Part shown: positions 56,806 through 64,000 of the stretch, piece by piece
Layout of the letters: each line of letters begins with the position of its first letter
Position numbering within the stretch: the first letter of the stretch is position 1
Assembly (NCBI RefSeq): GCF_002079305.1
Contig: NZ_CP015039.1
Coordinates: forward strand, 3,333,501 to 3,397,500
Origin: Rhodovulum sp. P5
GTDB taxonomy: Bacteria > Pseudomonadota > Alphaproteobacteria > Rhodobacterales > Rhodobacteraceae
Direction: 5' to 3'
Length of the DNA: 64,000 nt
Program-made: the position numbers and the translations under genes
The notes under the pieces: model-generated
Databases searched by the model: none
Told to the model about the DNA's origin: nothing
What the model saw: only the letters and a program-made list of their open reading frames with translations

Positions 56806-58761
56806 TCAATCCCCCGCCGCGCGGCCCTTCAGGGCGATGATGCCCCGCGGCCGGAACTGGATGAACAGGATGATGAAGAGGATCATGTAGGTCTGCGCGG
56901 CCAGTGTGTTGGACGGGTTCAGCCATTCGATCCCTTTCTGGAGCGAGCCGATCAGCGTCGCGCCCAGAAGCGTACCCCAGATGTTACCGACGCCGCCCAC
57001 GACCACGGTCATGAAGCTTTGGACGATGTAGTCCTGCCCAAGTTCCGACGTGACCTTGGCGTAGAGCCCGATAGCCACACCGGCCACGCCTGCGATGCCA
57101 GAGCCCAGCCCGAAGGTCAGCATGTTGATCCGGTCGGGATTGACGCCCATCGAAGCCGCCATGCGCGGGTTCTGCGTCACCGCACGTACCTCCAGCCCCA
57201 GCCGGGTGCGGCGCATGATGAACAGGAAGAGCGCGAGGAAGGCCAGCGCAAGCACGAAGATCGCGATGCGGATATAGCTGATCGAGACAACGTCGTTGAT
57301 CTGCAGCGCGCCATCCAGCCAGTCGGGGGAGGTCAGCGGGCGCGCCTGCGTGCCGAAGATGTTCTTGGCCAATTGCTGCAGCGCGATCGAGATTCCGAAG
57401 GTCGCCAGCAGCGTCTCTAGTGGGCGGTTGTACAGCCAGCGGATCACCAGCCGTTCCATTGCGACGCCCGCGGCGAAGGTCACGGCGAAGGCCAGCGGCA
57501 GCGCGACAAGGATCGAGACGGTGTAGTTGGGAATGAACTGCTGGACGACGAAGCCGGTATAGGCGCCCATCATGATGAACTCGCCATGGGCCATGTTGAT
57601 CACGCCCATCACGCCAAAGGTGATGGCAAGCCCGATAGCGGCAAGAAAATAGATCGAGGCGAGCGAGAGTGCATCCAGCATCAGATCGGCGAACTGGTTG
57701 AACCCCACGCGGAACGTGATGGATTCCAGCGTGGCATTGGCGGCGGCGGTGACGGCGGGGTCCGGCTCGGCATAGCGTTCGTAGAAGGTGTGGGCCTCCA
57801 GCGCTGCGGCGGCCTCTCCGTCGCTGGCCGCAGGCGGGACCAGCCCGGCGAAGGCCAGGGCGGTGTAGGCACGGTCGCGGTCGGCCTCGGTATCCAGTTC
57901 ATGCAGCGGCACGCCACCGACCCGGCCATCTTCGACATGGGCGGCAAGGGCGGCACGCTTGGCGTCGGATGTCAGGCGCGGCGGGGCGAGGCCTGCGTCA
58001 ACCAGAAGGGCATAGGCCTCGTCTTCCGTGAAATCGGCGCTGCCGGGCGTCAGGGTGCGCGCCACGTTTTCCCCGGCCGGCGGGGCGCCCGTCGTCACGG
58101 CACGGGTGGTCGCGACCAGCGGGTTCAGGGCGGCGCGGGCATCGACGCCCAGATCACCGGAAAAGCTTTCGATGGCGGCGATGCGCGCCGCGGGGTCATC
58201 GTCATAGGCGATGGTCAGCAGGCGTTCCAGACGTTCCTTGCGGGCCTTGAGTGCAGCGTTGGCTTCGCCGTAGATGCTGCGGCGCAGGGCGTCAAGGTGG
58301 CTCGCCTCGGCATCGCGGGCAATGGCATCCAGCGCCTCGACCCGCTTTGCCGGATCGGGGTCGTTCAACTGGAACTGCACCAGCGCCGCGCCGATCATCC
58401 CGCGGATACCGCTATTGGGTTTCAACTGCTCCAGATCGCCCTTGTCATATGTACCGACCGGCGCGCCGGTGGCGATGTCGATCAGGCGGTAGGTCTTGGA
58501 GTCGATCTTTTCGGCAAAGAAGAACAGGCCGTCTTCCTCGCGCTGCCACATCTCCTTGGCCTGCCATCGTTCCAGCACGGTCTGGGCTGCGGGCAGGCCG
58601 CTGTCACGCAGGGCGTCGATGGCCGGCCCGATCGTCTTGCGCGAGCTCTTTTCGATGAGCTGGCGGTTGTCCTGCAAAAGCTGCTGGATCGGGCTGTCCT
58701 GTGCCAGAGCGGCCGCGGCCATCGAGACGACAAGAAGAAGGGCGGCAAGAAGAATGCGCAT
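56806..58761 (-). CDS. urtB: Urea ABC transporter permease UrtB with long N-terminal domain
   Basis: 651 aa. After a signal-like start (RILLAALLLVVSMAAAALAQ), about 345 residues of soluble, helical, HEAT-like sequence (DSGLPAAQTVLERW, LDAIARDAEASHLDALRRS) precede the LivH-type membrane part, which starts near residue 365 (LASIYFLAAIGLAITFGVMGVINMAHGEFIMMGAYTGF) and runs to the end. UrtB N-terminal extensions are known in bacteria, but this one is long, and probably periplasmic. It could contact UrtA. A hairpin lies between this gene and urtA. Confidence 0.93.
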   Translation of the reverse strand: MRILLAALLLVVSMAAAALAQDSPIQQLLQDNRQLIEKSSRKTIGPAIDALRDSGLPAAQTVLERWQAKEMWQREEDGLFFFAEKIDSKTYRLIDIATGAPVGTYDKGDLEQLKPNSGIRGMIGAALVQFQLNDPDPAKRVEALDAIARDAEASHLDALRRSIYGEANAALKARKERLERLLTIAYDDDPAARIAAIESFSGDLGVDARAALNPLVATTRAVTTGAPPAGENVARTLTPGSADFTEDEAYALLVDAGLAPPRLTSDAKRAALAAHVEDGRVGGVPLHELDTEADRDRAYTALAFAGLVPPAASDGEAAAALEAHTFYERYAEPDPAVTAAANATLESITFRVGFNQFADLMLDALSLASIYFLAAIGLAITFGVMGVINMAHGEFIMMGAYTGFVVQQFIPNYTVSILVALPLAFAVTFAAGVAMERLVIRWLYNRPLETLLATFGISIALQQLAKNIFGTQARPLTSPDWLDGALQINDVVSISYIRIAIFVLALAFLALFLFIMRRTRLGLEVRAVTQNPRMAASMGVNPDRINMLTFGLGSGIAGVAGVAIGLYAKVTSELGQDYIVQSFMTVVVGGVGNIWGTLLGATLIGSLQKGIEWLNPSNTLAAQTYMILFIILFIQFRPRGIIALKGRAAGD

Positions 58762-58786
58762 GCGGGGTCTGCCTGTGGGAAAGGTC

Positions 58787-58810
58787 GGGGGGCAGGGCGA
58801 CCCGCCCCCC
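58787..58810 (-). other. Intercistronic hairpin between urtA and urtB
   Basis: GGGGGGC (58787-58793) plus GGG (58795-58797) pair with CCC and GCCCCCC (58801-58810) around a short loop, with one bulge. In the minus-strand transcript it lies 15 nt after the urtA stop and before urtB. Such stems often raise binding-protein output over the rest of a transporter operon. Confidence 0.65.
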
Positions 58811-58824
58811 TGAAGCCGGTCAGA

Positions 58825-60102
58825 TCAGTAGTTGGACTTGATCTGCACGCAGGTGTTGGTCTCGGTGTTGAACATCCCGCAGTCCAGCGTCTTCCAGTCG
58901 GATTTCAGCACCGCGGAGTCCGGCAGGTAGTCGGTCCAGGCATCGCCCGGCACTTCCTCGGTTTCGCTGATGATGTCGAACTGGCCGTCCTCGGTGATCT
59001 CGCCGATCAGAACGGGCTTGGACAGGTGGTGGTTCACACCCATCACGGCGGTGCCACCGGTAAGGTTGGGATATTCCTGCCCCCACATGGCTTCGCGCAC
59101 GGCATCGACATCGGTCGTGCCGGCCGCTTCGACCGCGTTCACCCACATGTTGAAGCCGATATAGTGGGCCTCCATCGGGTCGTTGGTGACGCGGTCTTCG
59201 CCCATGCGGGCTTTCCAAGCTTCGATGAACGCCTCGTTGGCGTCGGATTCGGCGGACTGGAAGTAGTTCCACGCGGCGAGGTGACCGACAAGGTTGGTGG
59301 TGTCGAGGCCGGAAAGTTCTTCTTCCCCGACCGAGAAGGCGACGACGGGGATGTCATTGGCCGACACACCCTGCGCGGCCAGTTCCTTGTAGAAGCCGAT
59401 ATTGGCGTCGCCGTTGATGGTGGAGATCACGCCCACCTTCTTGCCGTCGGCGCCCAGCGCGATGACGTCGGCCACGATCTTGGACCAGTCGGAATGGCCG
59501 AAGGGGGTGTAGTTGACGAAGATGTCTTCCTCGGCGATTCCCTTGTCCTTGAGATAGGCTTCAAGAATGTTGTTCGTGGTCCGCGGATAGACATAGTCGG
59601 TGCCAAGCAGGGCGAACTTCTCCACACCCAGTTCCTCAAGGAAATAGTCCGTCGCCGGGATCGCCTGCTGGTTCGGCGCGGCACCGGTATAGAACACGTT
59701 CTTGGAGCTTTCCTCGCCCTCGTACTGCACCGGGTAGAACAGCAGGCCGTTCAGTTCTTCGATCACCGGCAGAACCGATTTGCGGGAAACCGAGGTCCAG
59801 CAGCCGAACATCACGTCGACATCCTGCACGGTCAGCAGCTCGCGCGCCTTTTCCGCGAAAAGCGGCCAGTCGGATGCAGGATCGACCACCACGGCCTCAA
59901 GCTGTTTGCCGAGCACGCCGCCCTTGGCATTCTGCTCGTCGATCAGCATCAGCATGGTGTCTTTCAGCGTGGTTTCCGAAATCGCCATCGTGCCCGAAAG
60001 AGAGTGCAGGACGCCCACCTTGATGGTGTCCGCGGCCCAGGCCGGCAAGGCGATGGCGCTCAGGGCGACTGCCCCGGCAAGCATGGTCTTGACTGTCTTC
60101 AT
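58825..60102 (-). CDS. urtA: Urea ABC transporter substrate-binding protein UrtA
   Basis: 425 aa. Signal peptide (KTMLAGAVALSAIALPAWA) and the mature family start ADTIKVGVLHSLSGTMAISE. Further diagnostic stretches: DWPLFAEKARELL, FGCWTSVSRKSVLPV, FYPVQYEGEESSKNV, and PLFAEK. It captures urea in the periplasm. Divergent from ureD across a 425-bp regulatory region. Confidence 0.96.
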   Translation of the reverse strand: MKTVKTMLAGAVALSAIALPAWAADTIKVGVLHSLSGTMAISETTLKDTMLMLIDEQNAKGGVLGKQLEAVVVDPASDWPLFAEKARELLTVQDVDVMFGCWTSVSRKSVLPVIEELNGLLFYPVQYEGEESSKNVFYTGAAPNQQAIPATDYFLEELGVEKFALLGTDYVYPRTTNNILEAYLKDKGIAEEDIFVNYTPFGHSDWSKIVADVIALGADGKKVGVISTINGDANIGFYKELAAQGVSANDIPVVAFSVGEEELSGLDTTNLVGHLAAWNYFQSAESDANEAFIEAWKARMGEDRVTNDPMEAHYIGFNMWVNAVEAAGTTDVDAVREAMWGQEYPNLTGGTAVMGVNHHLSKPVLIGEITEDGQFDIISETEEVPGDAWTDYLPDSAVLKSDWKTLDCGMFNTETNTCVQIKSNY

Positions 60103-60527
60103 GTTGTCCTCCGCGCAGAACCGGCCAAAGGGGGGCGGCTCGCGCGGTTGTGGCGCAAATTCCCCAGCTTCGCGGCCTGCAACTGTTCATGTTGCATCCC
60201 ATGTGACGACCTGTCGCGATTCCTGTCCCGTCGATCATCACACACCCCCTTGTGCGGCAGTGTCGAACCGCCGTCCCGAGGCGTGCGCAGAGTTTCCGCG
60301 TGCATCCCCGGGAGCAATTGCGCTCAGGTTTCGACCGCTTCAAAAAACGCGACCAGAAGGCGTTTTGCGCAAATTGTATGCGATCGGTGCGGAGTTGCGT
60401 TATTCGCGGGCGCTTTTCGTGCGAATCCACATTCAAAAGCCGATTTACCGTGCATGTGCAGCGTCGTTGCGTGACAAGATGGCGAAGATCGATGTCGGGG
60501 GTTGGGCGTATCAACTTTCAGGTGAAA
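60103..60527. promoter_or_regulatory. Divergent control region of urt and ure operons, with a perfect dyad
   Basis: Promoters for urtA (leftward) and ureD (rightward) must lie here. TGCAAC (60178-60183) and GTTGCA (60191-60196) form a perfect inverted repeat with a 7-bp spacer, 75 bp before the urtA start. It is of a size that fits a dimeric repressor or activator. I found no clear -24/-12 sigma-54 element, so NtrC/RpoN control is not shown by sequence. Confidence 0.5.
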
Positions 60528-61349
60528 ATGCGCGAGTCCGATCAGCCCTGTGCGCAGCCGCGTGCGCGCGGGACGGTGATGGTTGGCAGCAAAGCGGGGC
60601 CGGATGGCACGGTGCTTGCCACGCTTCGCCAATCCGGGGCCTTCAAGGCGTTGTTCCCCAATCGGCAAGGCGCAGCGCTCGACTCGATCCTGATCAACAC
60701 CGCTGGCGGGCTGACGGGCGGGGACCGTTTCACGACCGATGCGATGGCGGGGCAGGGCAGTCATCTTCGTTTCACCACGCAGGCAGCCGAACGCGCCTAT
60801 CTTGCGCAGCCGGGCGAGGTTGCGCAGGTGCAGAACCGGCTGATCGTCGAGACCGGCGCGCGGCTCGACTGGTTGCCGCAGGAAACGATCCTCTATCGGG
60901 GCTCTGCGCTGCACCGGACGCTTACGGTCGAGCTGGCCCCCGGTGCGCGGGTTCTTTTGGTGGAGCCGGTCATTTTCGGCCGCACCGCGATGGGCGAAGT
61001 GCTGAGCGAGGCGGAATTCCGCGACCGGATCGAGATTCGGCAGTCGGGTGCACCGCTGTATCTGGATGCCGTGCGGCTGTCCGGCGATGTTTCGACACGT
61101 CTATCGCGGCGCGGTGTGGGCGCCGGGGCCGGGGCGATGGCCAGCGTCGTCTTCGCCGCGCCCGAGGCGGACGCCCATCTGGCCCCCTTGCGCGCGCTTC
61201 TGCCCGATACCGGCGGGGTCAGCCTGATCCGGCCCGGTCTTCTGGCGTTGCGCCTGCTGGCGGGTGACGGTTACGACTTGCGCAAGGCGCTTTTGCCGGT
61301 TCTCATGCGCCTGACCGAGGATGCCATTCCAAGATCGTGGATGACCTGA
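60528..61349 (+). CDS. ureD: Urease accessory protein UreD
   Basis: 273 aa from ATG 60528, which has a good AGGTGA ribosome site (60520); ATG 60492 would add 12 residues. Conserved stretches [37 protein letters not shown] and FGRTAMGE mark the family. UreD binds apo-urease with UreF and UreG for nickel insertion. First gene of the urease operon. Confidence 0.93.
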   Translation: MRESDQPCAQPRARGTVMVGSKAGPDGTVLATLRQSGAFKALFPNRQGAALDSILINTAGGLTGGDRFTTDAMAGQGSHLRFTTQAAERAYLAQPGEVAQVQNRLIVETGARLDWLPQETILYRGSALHRTLTVELAPGARVLLVEPVIFGRTAMGEVLSEAEFRDRIEIRQSGAPLYLDAVRLSGDVSTRLSRRGVGAGAGAMASVVFAAPEADAHLAPLRALLPDTGGVSLIRPGLLALRLLAGDGYDLRKALLPVLMRLTEDAIPRSWMT

Positions 61350-61350
61350 G

Positions 61351-61653
61351 ATGCAACTGACCCCCCGAGAGAAAGACAAGCTGCTTGTCGCCATGGCCGC
61401 CGAGGTTGCGCGCAAACGGCTCGCCCGTGGCGTGAAGCTGAATTACCCGGAGGCCGTGGCCCTGATCACCGATGCCGTTGTCGAAGGGGCCCGGGACGGC
61501 CGCAGCGTGGCCGACATGATGCAGGCGGGCGCCGAGGTCATCACGCGCGACCAGTGCATGGACGGCATCCCCGAGATGATCCACGAGGTGCAGGTCGAGG
61601 CAACCTTTCCCGACGGCACCAAGCTTGTCACCGTTCACAACCCTATCCGCTGA
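61351..61653 (+). CDS. ureA: Urease gamma subunit
   Basis: 100 aa, full length. Family motifs [33 protein letters not shown] and the [21 protein letters not shown]-terminus. It starts one base after ureD ends. Confidence 0.97.
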   Translation: MQLTPREKDKLLVAMAAEVARKRLARGVKLNYPEAVALITDAVVEGARDGRSVADMMQAGAEVITRDQCMDGIPEMIHEVQVEATFPDGTKLVTVHNPIR

Positions 61654-61664
61654 CGAGGTTCCCG

Positions 61665-61829
61665 ATGAAAAAGCTGATCGTTCTCCCCCTGATCGTCGCC
61701 GCCGCCCCCGCGCTTGCGCATGAAGGCGCCCATCTGCATCCCCACGGGATCGGGGCTGGCATGCTGCTGCTGGCCGCATCGCTTGTTGCCGGTGGGGCCG
61801 CGCTGGTGTGGCTGACGGTGCGGAAATGA
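61665..61829 (+). CDS. Small His-rich membrane/exported protein inside the urease operon
   Basis: 54 aa. A signal-like segment ([17 protein letters not shown]) is followed by [10 protein letters not shown], then a membrane segment ([21 protein letters not shown]). Four histidines in ten residues could bind nickel or another metal at the outer face of the membrane. The ATGA at its end (61826-61829) couples ureB translation. Similar inserts occur in Rhodobacterales urease operons; function unproved. Confidence 0.8.
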   Translation: MKKLIVLPLIVAAAPALAHEGAHLHPHGIGAGMLLLAASLVAGGAALVWLTVRK

Positions 61830-62131
61830 TCCCCGGAGAGCTGTTTCCGGCGGAGGGAGCGTTGACCCTGAACGAGGGGCGGCAGGCCATCACCGTGATG
61901 GTCGCCAATACGGGCGACCGCCCGGTTCAGGTCGGCAGCCACTATCATTTCGCCGAAACCAACCCCGCGCTCGACTTCGACCGGGACGTGGCGCGCGGTA
62001 CGCGGCTCGACATCGCTGCCGGGACCGCGGTGCGGTTCGAGCCGGGGCAGAGGCGAGAGGTTCAGCTTATCCCCATTTCCGGTGCCCGCCGTGTTTTCGG
62101 TTTCAACCAACAGGTGATGGGCGATCTTTGA
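61826..62131 (+). CDS. ureB: Urease beta subunit
   Basis: 101 aa. Start [20 protein letters not shown] and motifs [18 protein letters not shown] and [11 protein letters not shown] are diagnostic. ATG 61826 overlaps the stop of the His-rich gene. Confidence 0.97.
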   Translation: MIPGELFPAEGALTLNEGRQAITVMVANTGDRPVQVGSHYHFAETNPALDFDRDVARGTRLDIAAGTAVRFEPGQRREVQLIPISGARRVFGFNQQVMGDL

Positions 62132-62162
62132 TCGGTCCATCCACGACGAAGGAGGCAGATCA

Positions 62163-62747
62163 ATGACCTGCAACCCAACCCCGCCTTTCTATGCCGCGTT
62201 CTCGCCGTTCTGGGCCGTGAATTCGATGTTCGAGCAGCAAATGCGCGTCTTCCAGATGATGACCGAGCTGATGCTGAAGGCGAACCCCTGGATCATCATC
62301 GCAGAGGCCGGCACCATCGATCCGCTGACCGCCGATGCGGCCATCGGCAAAGGGGACAATGTGGACGATCTTAACCTTGAAGCCAGCGCCGCATTGGCCA
62401 GCAGTCCTGCGCCTCGGCCAGCTGCCCCCGCGGCGTTGAAGGTCGTGCAGCCCGATGGTGCGGAACCCAAAGCGGAGGTCGAGACGCCCCCGGCCGCGCG
62501 GGTTGCTGCGCCGTCTGAACCGCCGGCGATGCCTGCGACACCGGCGGTCAAGAAGCCCCCTGTGCGCAAGCGGACCGCGCCGGCGGCCCGAAAGCCTGCC
62601 CCCGCGGCGAAGGCGTCAGGGGAGGCCGCCGCCAAACCGGCGGCCGCGCGCGCTGCCGCAACGACGAAAACCCGCGCCCGCCGCAAACCGGCCCAGCCGC
62701 CGGTGATGCCGCAAGCGGGCAACGCGCCGTCCGACAAGGACGAGTGA
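62163..62747 (+). CDS. Protein with Ala/Pro/Lys-rich, histone H1-like C-terminus, unknown
   Basis: 194 aa. The first 60 residues (PFYAAFSPFWAVNSMFEQQMRVFQMMTELMLKAN) are helical; an antifreeze/phasin-like helix is possible. The last 80 residues are basic and low in complexity (AAKPAAARAAATTKTRARRKP), as in histone H1-like and PHB-associated proteins. Preceded by GAAGGAGGC. It sits between ureB and ureC, where it interrupts the structural genes. I know no role for it in urease activity. Confidence 0.8.
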   Translation: MTCNPTPPFYAAFSPFWAVNSMFEQQMRVFQMMTELMLKANPWIIIAEAGTIDPLTADAAIGKGDNVDDLNLEASAALASSPAPRPAAPAALKVVQPDGAEPKAEVETPPAARVAAPSEPPAMPATPAVKKPPVRKRTAPAARKPAPAAKASGEAAAKPAAARAAATTKTRARRKPAQPPVMPQAGNAPSDKDE

Positions 62748-62771
62748 GACAGGAACCGGGTGTGGGCCGAC

Positions 62772-63179
62772 ATGGAGCCAGATAGCAGCGTCAAAGCCGG
62801 TCGGTCTGGGATCCCCGGGCGTCCGGCCGGGTTGGTCGCCTTGGCCCTTGCGGTGCTGATCGGCCATGTCGGTCCTGCCTTGGCCGCGTGCCCGGGCATG
62901 ACACAGGCCGAGATGAACCAGTGCGCCGCCAGCGCCTATACCGCTGCGGATGCGGAACTGAACGCGGTCTGGCCCGGGGCCAAGCAGGCAATGGATCAGA
63001 TGGGCGCAGGTGCATTGCTGCTGGATGCCCAACGGAAATGGATCGCGTTCCGCGATGCCGCCTGTGCCGCGGAGCGGGCCCCGTTCGAGGGCGGCTCCAT
63101 CGCGCCGCTTATCCACTATGACTGCCTGAAACGCCTGACCGAGCGGCGGACCGAAGACCTCCGCCTGTTGATGAACTGA
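62772..63179 (+). CDS. LprI-like (DUF1311) exported protein
   Basis: 135 aa from ATG 62772 (GTG 62760 is possible). A signal segment ([19 protein letters not shown]) is followed by the DUF1311/LprI motif: [42 protein letters not shown], and [15 protein letters not shown]. Its cysteines probably form two disulfides. LprI-type proteins inhibit lysozyme in mycobacteria. The role beside ureC is unknown. Confidence 0.87.
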   Translation: MEPDSSVKAGRSGIPGRPAGLVALALAVLIGHVGPALAACPGMTQAEMNQCAASAYTAADAELNAVWPGAKQAMDQMGAGALLLDAQRKWIAFRDAACAAERAPFEGGSIAPLIHYDCLKRLTERRTEDLRLLMN

Positions 63180-63192
63180 CGAGGGACAGCCC

Positions 63193-64000
63193 ATGCCCAA
63201 GCAAATCTCCCGTGCCGATTATGCCGCAATGTTCGGCCCCACCACCGGGGACAGGCTGCGGCTGGCCGACACCGATCTCATCATCGAGGTGGAGCGTGAT
63301 TTCACCACCTATGGGGAAGAGGTGAAGTTCGGCGGCGGCAAGGTGATCCGCGACGGGATGGGGCAAAGCCAGACCTCCCGCGCCGAGGGGGCGGTCGATA
63401 CCGTCATCACCAATGCGCTGATCGTCGATCATACGGGCATCTACAAGGCCGATGTCGGGCTGAAGGATGGGCGCATTGCCAAGATCGGCAAGGCGGGCAA
63501 CCCCGACACCCAACCCGGTGTCGACATCATCGTCGGCCCGGGGACAGAGGCTATCGCGGGCGAGGGCAAGATCCTGACCGCGGGTGGTTTCGACAGCCAT
63601 ATCCATTTCATCTGTCCCCAGCAGATCGACGATGCGCTGCATTCGGGCCTGACCACCATGCTGGGGGGCGGCACCGGTCCGGCGCACGGGACGCTCGCCA
63701 CCACTTGCACGCCGGGGCCGTGGCATATCGGGCGGATGCTCCAAGCGGCCGATGCGTTTCCGATGAACCTGGCCTTCGCGGGGAAGGGGAATGCCTCGCT
63801 GCCCGCTGCCTTGGTGGAGCAGGTGAAGGGCGGGGCGTGTTCGCTGAAACTGCACGAAGACTGGGGCACGACGCCCGGCGCCATCGACTGCTGCCTGTCC
63901 GTGGCCGACGACATGGACGTGCAGGTGATGATCCACACCGATACGCTGAACGAAAGCGGGTTCGTCGAGAACACCATCAAGGCCATGAAGGGCCGCACCA
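63193..64000 (+). CDS. ureC: Urease alpha subunit, 3' end cut off by the window
   Basis: The first 269 residues of about 570 are visible. Start [33 protein letters not shown]. Nickel ligands [14 protein letters not shown] (His pair) and the carbamylated lysine in [16 protein letters not shown] are present, as is the [15 protein letters not shown] block. It hydrolyses urea to ammonia and carbamate. The accessory genes expected next (ureE, F, G) would be downstream. Confidence 0.97.
   Translation, partial: MPKQISRADYAAMFGPTTGDRLRLADTDLIIEVERDFTTYGEEVKFGGGKVIRDGMGQSQTSRAEGAVDTVITNALIVDHTGIYKADVGLKDGRIAKIGKAGNPDTQPGVDIIVGPGTEAIAGEGKILTAGGFDSHIHFICPQQIDDALHSGLTTMLGGGTGPAHGTLATTCTPGPWHIGRMLQAADAFPMNLAFAGKGNASLPAALVEQVKGGACSLKLHEDWGTTPGAIDCCLSVADDMDVQVMIHTDTLNESGFVENTIKAMKGRT

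Noticed and set aside
57586..60474. 962-residue frame opposite urtB and urtA
   Set aside because: Antisense shadow of two certain genes; composition typical of reversed high-G+C codons.
60103..60527. Sigma-54 promoter for the urea genes
   Set aside because: I could not find GG-N10-GC spacing with the expected flanks at a sensible distance from either start.

Overview
The window looks like a chromosomal segment of a marine-type alphaproteobacterium of the order Rhodobacterales (Rhodobacteraceae/Roseobacteraceae). This rests on high G+C coding sequence, class I lysyl-tRNA synthetase, ThyX, an XRE-sdhE gene pair, a VPLPA-CTERM exported protein, DUF1194 proteins, and a urtABCDE + urease block with Rhodobacterales-style small inserts. 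Genus is not resolved from sequence alone.

Layout. 1-9.2 kb: end of an acyl-CoA ligase, an IS1634-like insertion sequence, and a giant nine-PAS GGDEF-EAL protein. 9.3-24.3 kb: tRNA-Met, a SAF-domain dehydrogenase, a two-copy non-coding repeat, an A+T-rich membrane-protein gene coupled to thyX, then housekeeping genes (gloA, MarR regulator, sdhE, aspartate aminotransferase, a dihydrolipoamide-dehydrogenase-like enzyme, lysS, a pyrophosphatase-like gene, MATE pump, VPLPA-CTERM protein). 24.4-36.7 kb: parE with an A+T-rich HEPN-like gene directly behind it, ilvC, UbiH-type monooxygenase, a HAD phosphatase/GntR pair, a membrane glycosyltransferase, hom, and tRNA-Gln. 37-40 kb: a secreted RTX/FG-GAP repeat protein and a lipoprotein.

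40.4-46.5 kb is an integrated genomic island. It is bounded by an 18-bp direct repeat of the 3' end of tRNA-Ala(GGC). It carries a tyrosine integrase next to the tRNA, a serine recombinase behind a motif-rich upstream region, and two A+T-rich cargo genes, the first with a HEPN-like R-x4-H motif. This is the most likely place in the window for an undescribed system.

46.6-64 kb is a nitrogen-scavenging block. It holds a GntR regulator, uraH, a fused allantoinase-OHCU decarboxylase (puuE-uraD), GST, allE, allA and an NCS2 purine permease. Next come urtEDCBA on the minus strand and, divergently, ureD-ureA-(small His-rich)-ureB-(Ala/Pro/Lys-rich)-(LprI-like)-ureC, which runs off the end. Together the genes describe purine/ureide uptake and breakdown to urea and glyoxylate, high-affinity urea import, and urea hydrolysis to ammonium. 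Urate oxidase, xanthine dehydrogenase, allantoate amidohydrolase and the later ure genes are not in the window.
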